Source: Limnomonas spitsbergensis
Taxonomy: Eukaryota > Chlorophyta > Chlorophyceae > Chlamydomonadales
Direction: 5' to 3'
NCBI GenBank assembly: GCA_037349105.1
Contig: JAYJMM010000041.1
Location: 558,001-622,000, forward strand
Length of the DNA: 64,000 nucleotides
The notes beneath the pieces were generated by a model. It saw only the letters and a program-made list of their open reading frames with translations, was not told the origin of the DNA and did no database searches. Of the stretch, positions 41,501 to 50,836 are shown piece by piece. How positions within the stretch are numbered: position 1 is the first letter of the stretch; every line of letters starts with the position of its first letter. A program made the translations under genes and the position numbers.

Positions 41501-44473
41501 GAGGAGAGGGGGTGAAGGGGAGAGGGGAAGTTGAGGAGAGGGGGTGAAGGGGAGAGGGGAAGTTGAGGAGAGGGGGTGAAGGGGAGAGGGGAAGTTGAGG
41601 AGAGGGGGTGAAGGGGAGAGGGGAAGTTGAGGAGAGGGGGTGAAGGGGAGCGGGAAGAGTAAGGGGAGATTTAGTTGGGGGAGGCTGGTGGAATTACCGG
41701 TCACCCTTTTGAGGTTGATGGACTGACCTCAGTCACTCTTTACAGACATGCACAGAATGAATCTCACACATACAGAGACTGCCCCCTGTGTGTCACGAAC
41801 AACGAGGACCCACACACCTGCTGTGGGACTCCCAGTTCCCTCAGGGGGAGTAATACCGCTGCCAGGAGCATGCCGCCGCACCACAGGGCATATCGGCTGA
41901 TCATTCCCCCTTTGTTTGCCTGCAGGTGCGATATCACTGAGCTGCCTCAGGCCCGGGCCTGTGTCGCTACTGCCACGTTAGGCAGCCGCTTGTATGTTCT
42001 GGGTGGCAAGGACTCGTGGGGCAAGGAGCTGCCCTCGGTCACCTGCTGCGATCTGCAGACGCACTGCATTGTCACGGATGGGGTGCGGCCCATGGCCACG
42101 CCGAGGCACACGTTTGGCGCCGCGACTGCTGCGGGGCGGGTGTATGCAGTGGGTCATGGCAGGCTGGGGGACGAGGCGGAGACGGTGGAATTCTTTGATC
42201 CAGGCAAGCGGACAAGGAGGGAGGGGGGTTCGAGGGTTGAGGGCACAAGAGGGTCACGGGTGGTGGGGTGGCATGGCTGAAAGTTTGAAGGATGAGCAAT
42301 TCGAGGTCCTGTTCCGCGCAGAGCGTTCCCGAGCCTTACAAGACATTTCTCTCTTCACACGTCAGCCCAAGACTCTTCAATAAAGAATATGATTACCGTA
42401 CATTTTGTTTTGCCTTCCCTCGAGTTCGAAAAAAAGATTTCTGATAATGCCGCTCTCAGGGAATATTATTAACCAAAACTCTTAATTTCTGACTGAAAAC
42501 TAGCGTCGACAATCGATACATTGTATACCGGTACTCATGGATCCCTCAACCCCAAACAATGCTAATTATGAGGGAGGGCAAAACAAATCTACGGGTGTAC
42601 CGGCAATTATCTTAAATATATTACCGTACCGGTATTATTAATAATAATTAGTTTAAGTAGTTTAATTTGTCCTCTAATATACTCCTGAATGCCCCAGGTC
42701 AGTTTTTATGACAAACCACTGATGTCACGGTGCGGTGGACTGCCTTTTATAACCAGATCCACGATCCCTCAATTGGATCCTGGATCCACACCACAAAACC
42801 ACCACCCACAGCCTTTTGCAAAAGGGGCAGGCAGTGTGAACCGGGGGTACCAATCTGGTCCTGTGTGGCACAAGCCTTGTCTGTCAGCGCGGCCTTGCTC
42901 GCCAGACTCCCTTGAGTGGCTGTTGTGGCAGGGCTAACATAAAGAAGTGGCTCAGATCAGCATCATGTGGTAAGGGTGGGTGCCAGCCTTAGATCTGCAT
43001 CCAGATCAGCAGATTGCTTTTCGCGATGCAGATGCATGCGGTGCCTGAATGCGTTACTCACACTTATTAGTGTGAATGCTGTGAGGTAGGGAAGGCGAGC
43101 ACTCCCTGTGCCTGTGTTAAGCAGCAGACAGGCTGGAATACAAGACGTGTCCCGGATCAACCTGGATTCTTTCAACTCCAAGAAGTTCCTCAACCCATAA
43201 CCCTAAGTTCAACTCAATGAAGTTCTCCAACCCTCAACCCATAACCCTAAGTTCAACTCAATGAAGTTCTCCAACCCTCAACCCATAACCCTAAGTTCAA
43301 CTCAATGAAGTTCTCCAACCCTCAACCCTTAATCCTCAGTTCTCCATATCCCCCGCCCCCTATTCTGCAGGTTCTGGAGCATGGTGGTCAACAGCAGCAC
43401 TGCCCCATTCTCCAAAGCATCATGCTGTCGCTGCATGGCCTGGTGAGGACCAGGGGGGGTCGCCTTGATGAGCACCGTGTGAGGGTATGACACATGGACA
43501 CACCAGCCTGACAGGTCACGGGAAAGGTGGGGAAGCATAGGAGTAAGCTTGTGTTTCATGTTTGGGTTTGAAGGCTAAACGATTGGCGAGGGGCGCCCTT
43601 CAATGTTGGGATTCAGTAGGGAAAGGCTGAGCCTTGTGTCCCCTCCTGGAGGCATCCCTCAACCAGGGTGTTTGTATCTCCAGGTGCAACACTATAATAC
43701 GAAGGTCTTTGTATCCAAGAGGTGTGTTCCCCTCTTAGAGCAATTGAGATGGCGACCCCTGAAGGAGCAGCACTGCCTCTGCAGGCCACTGTGGAGAACC
43801 TGGCGCTGGAACCTCCGGCCACGGCGATCACTCCTCGGCCATTTTCAGCTGTGGCGGCCAGGTGGGCTTGCCTGGCGTCGGCCTAACTTGCAGCAAGGAG
43901 CTGCTCATGTTTGACGTCCGGACCCGGGCCTGGAAGGCGCTCATGCCCATGCCTGGATCCCGCACAAAGCACGGGTTGGCGGCGTGCAGCGGGCGGTTGT
44001 ACGTGGTGGGCGGCTGCGTGGCGGCCGGAAGTGACACACCAACCTCCGCCATGTATTGCTATGATGTGCGAGCCGGGCGATGGGCCGACGTCGATACGGC
44101 GCCGCTGCCGCGGCCGCTGGACAGCCTGGCGGCGGTGGCGGTGGCCGGGAAGGTGCACGTGGTGGGGGGCCTGTCAGGGGTGAATGCAGCAAGCCCACAT
44201 GTGGAGCGCGTGAGGCCTCGGACTGCGGGCGGGATGTCCGCCTCCTCTCCCGCCCACTCGGGTAACATTCGCAGCCTGCTGGTCATGGAGGACTCAGCCG
44301 TCTCTGCCGGGGGCGCCGGTGAGATCGGGGGCCTGGCTGGAGGTTTGACGGACGAGGGACGACAGGCGACGGACGCTGTGCTGAGGTTTGACCCGACGCG
44401 CAACGCATGGGGAGCGGTGCGGAGCATGCGGCTGCCCATGCATTCCATAGCTGCGGTGGCTTACCATTCGTGA
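38531..44473 (+). CDS. BTB (T1/KCTD-type)-Kelch protein, 5 exons, 488 aa
   Basis: Exons: 38531-38796, 40069-40230, 41926-42203, 43371-43442, 43785-44473; 1467 nt, phases consistent. Intron 3 has a GC donor (CCAG|GCAAGC). Residues about 14-100 form a potassium-channel-tetramerisation-type BTB domain (VTLNVGGKSFTVYRATLLQY, then FFIDRDPALFQEVLDFLRSG). Six Kelch motifs follow (IYAVGG, LYVLGG, VYAVGH, IFSCGG, LYVVGG, VHVVGG, with aromatic-plus-Asp and Trp positions). The last strand (MHSIAAVAYHS) appears to complete the first blade, closing the propeller, so the protein looks complete. Such proteins commonly act as CUL3 ubiquitin-ligase adaptors or scaffolds, inferred from the family. An extra low-complexity loop lies in the last blade. 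An ATG at 38483 would add 16 residues. Part of exon 4, intron 4 and exon 5 are duplicated at 49780-50836. Confidence 0.9.
39806..39993 (+). mobile_element. hAT-type MITE copy in BTB-Kelch intron 1
   Basis: Starts CAGTTTTTCTTTTTTCGTGA and carries the family core CAGCTACATGTCAGCTACAC. It ends in GTAACGGAGAAAAGAA. Flanks ACACTGAG (39798-39805) and ACGCTGAG (39994-40001) match at 7 of 8 bases. Confidence 0.75.
40321..41465 (+). repeat. 24-bp purine-rich minisatellite in BTB-Kelch intron 2
   Basis: About 47 units of GGGGAGCGGGAAAGTGGGGG plus AGCA. The array is nearly all purine on the plus strand. A block of about 412 bp is itself duplicated (compare 40823 onward with 41235 onward). 24 bp is a multiple of 3, so frames read as (GERESGGA)n on the plus strand and Pro/Ser-rich on the minus strand. 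Neither is coding. Confidence 0.92.
41466..41655 (+). repeat. 32-bp purine-rich minisatellite
   Basis: About six units containing TTGAGGAGAGGGGGTGAAGG and GGAGAGGGGAAG follow the 24-bp array directly. Together the two make about 1.3 kb of nearly uninterrupted purine/pyrimidine strand asymmetry in intron 2. Confidence 0.9.
43195..43335 (+). repeat. Short tandem repeat, about 48 bp x 3, in BTB-Kelch intron 3
   Basis: Three units containing AACCCATAACCCTAAGTTCA and ACTCAATGAAGTTCTCCAAC. They lie just upstream of the exon 4 acceptor (43370). Confidence 0.85.
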
Positions 44474-45255
44474 GGGTTGTGAGGGGGAGGGCCGAGCTGT
44501 CGGGGTTGATTGTGTGACGCATGGCTGCGGCTGCCTGCCCTCATGCTCTGAGATGCTGGCAAGTGCTGAGCCTGCTAATAGCTCAACGTCATGGTGGCTC
44601 ACCTAGTGCCACGGCCGAACGGGTGGCTTTTTCTATCCACGCCACAGGGCGTACTTTAATTATTTATAACGTTGGATGTCGCCTTTGAATGAGCAAGCAG
44701 GTGTGACAGTGCACAGCGCTGTGAGAGTTGACCCTGTTCCTATGCCCTGCCATACCTGTCCGACAGTCATGGAAGGCTGTTTCCGGGTATCCTGGGATTC
44801 CTTCTATCATTTCCCAGATGTCCTGCCTACCAGTAATACAGGCTAGGGTGTACTGCTTTCGTGCCCAATTGAATCACATGCTGAAGTACCGGTGATGTTT
44901 GTGAAGCTTTTACAGTCCAACAGAGCATCACATTTGATGCATGGGACATGTGTGCATTAACCGGTGCAGGCACTGGATACGCTAAGACAGCGAGCGTAAA
45001 CCAGTGACCCCCCGTTGTACAGGATGAAGCTCTTGTGTGTTTTTCTGGGTGAAAGTTTGGTTCATGAGCGGATGTCCTCCCGGCACATGACGCCATAGTT
45101 TACCCATCGTTTCCTTGGGCTTAAGGTTGTGAGCTCTGTGAATCCGTTGTTTTTCAGCGGGAAGGTTGTTTGAAAAAAAGATACAACCACTGGGCAGCCA
45201 CCTCAGCCTCTCACTCACACCAACCTTGTCCCTTGACCTTCCTAGCTGTCTCAAT

Positions 45256-45310
45256 ATTTGCCGACGTGGCTGAGCTTCATTTAAGCCGGGCCCAGAGGTG
45301 TAACGTCACT
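45256..45310 (+). repeat. Dispersed short element, copy 4
   Basis: Contains TTTGCCGACGTGGCTGAGCT and AAGCCGGGCCCAGAGGTGTA. It closely matches 32195-32248. Duplicated with its surroundings at 51619-51673. Confidence 0.5.
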
Positions 45311-46602
45311 GACTCACAACAACCATGATGACGGAGGTGAGATCAATATGCCAGCCCAGCCCACGGCACATAATCCAGACGAAAGGTAAGACACGGGAAC
45401 ATCAGCTGGGGCAGTATTTTCACCACCCTTTCAACTGATACCTGCACCACCGAATGCTGTGTATTCTCTTCTCACCAAGATGTAATTCCTCGTTTATACC
45501 GTAAATGACAAAATCCGGTTGAGTCATTTACTCATTTAATTTGAAGGTACAGGTTACAACCTCGCACGTTCAAAACAAAAAGACGGGCCTCCCTGGCAGG
45601 TTTATGCCACAAGACCGGTCCCACACGCCTTTTTCATGGTCTACGAAAACCAGCAGTTGTGAGTTTAGCTTTGAAAGTTATAAACTATAAACGGTTACCA
45701 GCACAGTATCTCGCACTGCGTCATTTCAGAATTGGAAAAGGCGGGCACGGAAAGTGAAATAAATCCGTGTTCCATTATCGTCCCAACTACCAAATTAGAA
45801 GCTACAAGCCTAAACTAAACATCCGAAAGGACCTATATGCTATATTCAATATCAATACGAGCCCTTCATCCCAAACATCTTAAACCTCCTGTTCACATGA
45901 CCGCGTCATTATTCAAAATGTCACGATTTGAATACACAAAACACTTAAAAATAATCACCACATGCTCCAGCGACCGCTTCACTTGCCTTCAGCTATATGG
46001 CCTTCCCATGCTGTATTGAGAAGGAGAGCCAATGACCTAGAAGCACACAGTGTCAGCTATCCTGTCAAGCCTGAGCTGTAATTCTCCCTTTGGGGGACTG
46101 CTGAGAGGCACCACCGGGCCAGTTGGGTCCAAACCACGACAGCGGCCCAAGTAACAGGGCAGGACCCACAGGCACAGGCCGGGCCTGGCTGAATCTTAGC
46201 TGAGATGTGCAAGAAACAACACAGGTAGCCGCTAAACAAAATGAGGAGCGGCAGGCATCAGGGAGCAGATAATTTAGGAAACATCGAGGCGGTACATAAA
46301 AATGAGGATGGGTAATTCCCCAGTCTGAGGTCTCTAGATTGCAAGGGCCTGGCATTGGCCGGGTCCGGAATATAAAACGAAATGAACAAATAGTGATGAT
46401 ACAAAAGCTGCTGGATTTCAGCTCGTGGACATGATTTACTCCAGAATGATGAGGTGATAAAATCGGCAGGAAAGGTTATGTGCGTTGAACAAGAGTGACG
46501 GACTATGATGTGCCTCGCAATATCTTTTGACGCCTGCTCACTTCTCATGGCATCCCATAAACCTCCTGCTCAACTAACCATCCTAAGGCACCCAACACGC
46601 TG

Positions 46603-46714
46603 CTACTGCCATTGTGTTGGGCAGACCGTGCTACTGCCATTGTGTCGGGCAGGCCGTGCTACTGCCATTGTGTCGGGCAGGCCGTGCTACTGCCATTGTG
46701 TCGGGCAGGCCGAT
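46603..46714. repeat. 28-bp x 4 array just downstream of the terminal-exon stop codon
   Basis: Units of GCTACTGCCATTGTGTCGGG plus CAGGCCGT. A degraded fifth unit overlaps the stop codon and last codons of the minus-strand exon (46715 onward). Repeated at 52966-53077. Confidence 0.85.
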
Positions 46715-46990
46715 CTAGTGCCACTGCGTCGTGCTACCCGCACCATTGCAGCTCTCCCGCTCCGGCAGGCAGAGGTCCCCTGGCTGCTGCGGCTGCTGCT
46801 GCCACATCCCCCCGCCCCAGCCCCCAGCCGGCTGTCCCCCGGGCGACCCCATGCCACCACTGCCTTGGTGCGTCATGGGGTAGTATGCCTGCTGCATCTG
46901 CTGCTGTTGCGCTTCTGACGGGACAGTGTAGCTGTTGCGGCGGGCGGAACCTGCCTGTGCACTCCGGTCTGCAGCCATGGCGGTGAGCAT
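46715..46990 (-). CDS. Terminal exon of a Gln/Gly/Met-rich protein, copy A (probably orphaned)
   Basis: On the minus strand a strong 3' splice site (CTCTGTTTGCAG, exon start 46990) precedes 91 codons ending in TAG. The peptide begins MLTAMAADRSAQAG, has QQQQMQQAYYPM and a Gly/Trp-rich stretch (GGWGGGMWQQQPQQP), and ends TTQWH. The function is not recognised. It may be the 3' end of a multi-exon gene whose upstream exons lie beyond the 28-bp array, or, since it starts with ATG, a small protein with a 5'-UTR intron. Transcripts entering from the right would meet copy B (53078-53353) first, so this copy probably lacks its own promoter and upstream exons. That is inferred from layout. Confidence 0.55.
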   Translation of the reverse strand: MLTAMAADRSAQAGSARRNSYTVPSEAQQQQMQQAYYPMTHQGSGGMGSPGGQPAGGWGGGMWQQQPQQPGDLCLPERESCNGAGSTTQWH

Positions 46991-46994
46991 CTGC

Positions 46995-49703
46995 AAACAG
47001 AGCGCAAGGTTCAGGGTGTCAGACAAAGTGCGCAGGGTTCAGTGTGTCAGACAAAGTGCGCAGGGTTCAGTGTGTCAGACAAAGTGCGCAGGGTTCAGTG
47101 TGTCAGACAAAGTGCGCAGGGTTCGGTGTGTCAGACAAAGTGCGCAGGGTTCAGTGTATCAGACAAAGTGCGCAGGGTCCAGGGTGTCAGACAAAGTGCG
47201 CAGGGTTCAGTGTGTCAGACAAAGTGCGCAGGGTTCAGTGTATCAGACAAAGTGCGCAGGGTTCAGTGTGTCAGACAAAGTGCGCAGGGTTCAGTGTGTC
47301 AGACAAAGTGCGCAGGGTTCAGTGTGTCAGACAAAGTGCGCAGGGTTCAGTGTGTCAGACAAAGTGCGTAGGGTTCAGGGTGTCAGACAAAGTGCGCAGG
47401 GTTCAGTGTGTCAGACAAAGTGCGCAGGGTTCAGGGTGTCAGACAAAGTGCGCAGGGTTCAGGGTGTCAGACAAAGTGCGCAGGGTTCAGGGTGTCGGAC
47501 AAAGTGCGCAGGGTTCAGGGTGTCAGACAAAGTGCGTAGGGTTCAGGGTGTCAGACAAAGTGCGCAGGGTTCAGGGTGTCAGACAAAGTGCGCAGGGTTC
47601 AGTGTGTCAGACAAAGTGCGCAGGGTTCAGGGTGTCAGACAAAGTGCGCAGGGTTCAGTGTGTCAGACAAAGTGCGCAGGGTTCAGTGTGTCAGACAAAG
47701 TGCGCAGGGTTCAGTGTGTCAGACAAAGTGCGCAGGGTTCAGGGTGTCAGACAAAGTGCGCAGGGTTCAGTGTGTCAGACAAAGTGCGCAGGGTTCAGTG
47801 TGTCAGACAAAGTGCGCAGGGTTCAGGGTGTCAGACAAAGTGCGCAGGGTTCAGGGTGTCAGACAAAGTGCGCAGGGTTCAGGGTGTCAGACAAAGTGCG
47901 CAGGGTTCAGGGTGTCAGACAAAGTGCGCAGGGTTCAGGGTGTCAGACAAAGTGCGCAAGGTTCAGTGTGTCAGACAAAGTGCGCAGGGTTCAGGGTGTC
48001 AGACAAAGTGCGCAGGGTTCAGTGTGTCAGACAAAGTGCGCAGGGTTCAGTGTGTCAGACAAAGTGCGCAGGGTTCAGGGTGTCACACAAAGTGCGCAGG
48101 GTTCAGGGTGTCAGACAAAGTGCGCAGGGTTCAGTGTGTCAGACAAAGTGCGCAGGGTTCAGGGTGTCAGACAAAGTGCGTAGGGTTCAGGGTGTCAGAC
48201 AAAGTGCGCAGGGTTCAGGGTGTCAGACAAAGTGCGCAGGGTTAAGTGTGTCAGACAAAGTGCGCAGGGTTCAGGGTGTCAGACAAAGTGCGCAGGGTTC
48301 AGGGTGTCAGACAAAGTGCGCAGGGTTCAGGGTGTCAGACAAAGTGCGCAGGGTTCAGGGTGTCAGACAAAGTGCGCAGGGTTCAGGGTGTCAGACAAAG
48401 TGCGCAAGGTTCAGTGTGTCAGACAAAGTGCGCAGGGTTCAGGGTGTCAGACAAAGTGCGCAGGGTTCAGTGTGTCAGACAAAGTGCGCAGGGTTCAGTG
48501 TGTCAGACAAAGTGCGCAGGGTTCAGGGTGTCACACAAAGTGCGCAGGGTTCAGGGTGTCAGACAAAGTGCGCAGGGTTCAGTGTGTCAGACAAAGTGCG
48601 CAGGGTTCAGGGTGTCAGACAAAGTGCGTAGGGTTCAGGGTGTCAGACAAAGTGCGCAGGGTTCAGGGTGTCAGACAAAGTGCGCAGGGTTAAGTGTGTC
48701 AGACAAAGTGCGCAGGGTTCAGGGTGTCAGACAAAGTGCGCAGGGTTCAGTGTGCCAGACAAAGTGCGCAGGGTTCAGGGTGTCAGACAAAGTGCGCAGG
48801 GTTCAGTGTGTCAGACAAAGTGCGCAGGGTTCAGGGTGTCAGACAAAGTGCGCAGGGTTTGGTGTGTCAGACAAAGTGCGCAGGGTCCAGGGTGTCAGAC
48901 AAAGTGCATAGGGTTCAGTGTGTCAGACAAAGTGCGCAGGGTTCAGGGTGTCAGACAAAGTGCACAAGGTTCAGGGGTCAGACAAAGTGCGCAGGGTTAA
49001 GTGTGTCAGACAAAGTGCGCAAGGTTCAGTAGTGTCAGACAAAGTGCGCAGGGTTTAGTGTGTCAGACAAAGTGCGTAGGGTTTAGTGTGTCAGACAAAG
49101 TGCGTAGGGTTCAGGGTGTCAGACAAAGTGCGCAGGGTTCAGTGTGTCAGACAAAGTGCGCAGGGTTCAGTGTGTCAGACAAAGTGCGCAGGGTTCGGTG
49201 TGTCAGACAAAGTGCGCAGGGTTCAGTGTATCAGACAAAGTGCGCAGGGTTCAGGGTGTCAGACAAAGTGCGCAGGGTTTGGTGTGTCAGACAAAGTGCG
49301 CAGGGTTCAGTGTATCAGACAAAGTGCGCAGGGTTCAGTGTGTCAGACAAATTGCGCAGGGTTCAGTGTGTCAGACAAAGTGCGCAGGGTTCAGTGTGTC
49401 AGACAAAGTGCGCAGGGTTCAGTGTGTCAGACAAAGTGCGTAGGGTTCAGGGTGTCAGACAAAGTGCGCAGGGTTCAGTGTGTCAGACAAAGTGCGCAGG
49501 GTTCAGGGTGTCAGACAAAGTGCGCAGGGTTCAGGGTGTCAGACAAAGTGCGCAGGGTTCAGGGTGTCAGACAAAGTGCGCAGGGTTCAGGGTGTCAGAC
49601 AAAGTGCGCAGGGTTCAGGGTGTCAGACAAAGTGCGCAGGGTTCAGGGTGTCAGACAAAGTGCATAGGGTTCAGGGTGTCAGACAAAGTGCGCAGGGTTC
49701 AGG
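46995..49703. repeat. 28-bp satellite array A, about 96 units
   Basis: Units of CAGGGTTCAGTGTGTCAGAC plus AAAGTGCG with frequent variants: AGTG/AGGG, GCGC/GCGT/GCAT, GTCAGAC/ATCAGAC, TTTGG. A few units differ in length, for example TTCAGTAGTGTC and TTCAGGGGTCAG. No spacers. The array directly abuts the 3' splice site of the minus-strand exon. The unit has no stop in plus-strand frames, which produces spurious frames over 400 codons. Confidence 0.97.
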
Positions 49704-49779
49704 GCGTCGCAATTATATTAGGTCGGTTTGGCCGCATGCCGATGCCGTATGGATTACACGATCGGCATCAAAACCATCG
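49704..49779. other. Filler sequence at the duplication junction
   Basis: About 75 bp between the end of array A and the start of copy B, with no match elsewhere in the window. It contains GCCGATGCCG and inverted GATCGGCATC / CATCGGCATC segments, so it can form a small hairpin. It joins smoothly to GCATCATGCTG, the first bases of copy B. Confidence 0.75.
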
Positions 49780-50836
49780 GCATCATGCTGTCGCTGCATG
49801 GCCTGGTGAGGACCAGGGGGGGTCGCCTTGATGAGCACCGTGTGAGGGTATGACACATGGACACACCAGCCTGACAGGTCACGGGAAAGGTGGGGAAGCA
49901 TAGGAGTAAGCTTGTGTTTCATGTTTGGGTTTGAAGGCTAAACGATTGGCGAGGGGCGCCCTTCAATGTTGGGATTCAGTAGGGAAAGGCTGAGCCTTGT
50001 GTCCCCTCCTGGAGGCATCCCTCAACCAGGGTGTTTGTATCTCCAGGTGCAACACTATAATACGAAGGTCTTTGTATCCAAGAGGTGTGTTCCCCTCTTA
50101 GAGCAATTGAGATGGCGACCCCTGAAGGAGCAGCACTGCCTCTGCAGGCCACTGTGGAGAACCTGGCGCTGGAACCTCCGGCCACGGCGATCACTCCTCG
50201 GCCATTTTCAGCTGTGGCGGCCAGGTGGGCTTGCCTGGCGTCGGCCTAACTTGCAGCAAGGAGCTGCTCATGTTTGACGTCCGGACCCGGGCCTGGAAGG
50301 CGCTCATGCCCATGCCTGGATCCCGCACAAAGCACGGGTTGGCGGCGTGCAGCGGGCGGTTGTACGTGGTGGGCGGCTGCGTGGCGGCCGGAAGTGACAC
50401 ACCAACCTCCGCCATGTATTGCTATGATGTGCGAGCCGGGCGATGGGCCGACGTCGATACGGCGCCGCTGCCGCGGCCGCTGGACAGCCTGGCGGCGGTG
50501 GCGGTGGCCGGGAAGGTGCACGTGGTGGGGGGCCTGTCAGGGGTGAATGCAGCAAGCCCACATGTGGAGCGCGTGAGGCCTCGGACTGCGGGCGGGATGT
50601 CCGCCTCCTCTCCCGCCCACTCGGGTAACATTCGCAGCCTGCTGGTCATGGAGGACTCAGCCGTCTCTGCCGGGGGCGCCGGTGAGATCGGGGGCCTGGC
50701 TGGAGGTTTGACGGACGAGGGACGACAGGCGACGGACGCTGTGCTGAGGTTTGACCCGACGCGCAACGCATGGGGAGCGGTGCGGAGCATGCGGCTGCCC
50801 ATGCATTCCATAGCTGCGGTGGCTTACCATTCGTGA
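49780..50836 (+). pseudogene. Orphan 3' fragment of the BTB-Kelch gene (copy B)
   Basis: Contains the last 26 bp of exon 4 (ending 49805), all of intron 4 and all of exon 5 (50148-50836), identical to 43417-44473 as far as I can see. It lacks the BTB domain, exons 1-3 and any promoter. Exon 5 is still fully open. It could be expressed only by read-through or as an alternative 3' end of the upstream gene, across about 6 kb. Confidence 0.9.

Larger units (their letters stand above)
44474..46714. other. Convergent 3' region between BTB-Kelch and the minus-strand terminal exon
   Basis: Contains 3' UTRs of the two convergent genes, a dispersed short element (45256-45310) and a 28-bp x 4 array (46603-46714). 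No further exon is recognised. The same DNA recurs at 50837-53077. Confidence 0.6.
43417..49779. repeat. Tandem segmental duplication, unit A (6363 bp)
   Basis: Sequence from 43417 onward recurs at a constant offset of 6363 bp from 49780 onward, through the Kelch exon 5, the 3' intergenic DNA and the minus-strand terminal exon, into the 28-bp array. One substitution was noticed in about 3.6 kb (C at 46260 versus T at 52623). The duplication starts inside BTB-Kelch exon 4. Confidence 0.96.

Noticed and set aside
40224..41704. Ser/Gly/Glu-rich and Pro/Ser-rich frames of up to 461 codons
   Set aside because: 24-bp intronic minisatellite; the unit is a multiple of 3, so frames stay open. It lies between two well-supported Kelch exons.
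43684..43784. Extra BTB-Kelch exon starting after CTCCAG at 43683
   Set aside because: In the phase set by exon 4 it meets a stop (TAA) within a few codons. Starting exon 5 at 43785 gives a clean Kelch blade.
44440..44490. Donor GTGAGG at the end of the Kelch frame, implying another exon
   Set aside because: The last residues complete the first Kelch blade, so the protein is structurally closed. No further Kelch exon is visible before the convergent exon.
46995..49703. CRISPR array (28-bp repeats)
   Set aside because: Units are contiguous with no unique spacers, no cas genes are present, and the host is a eukaryote.
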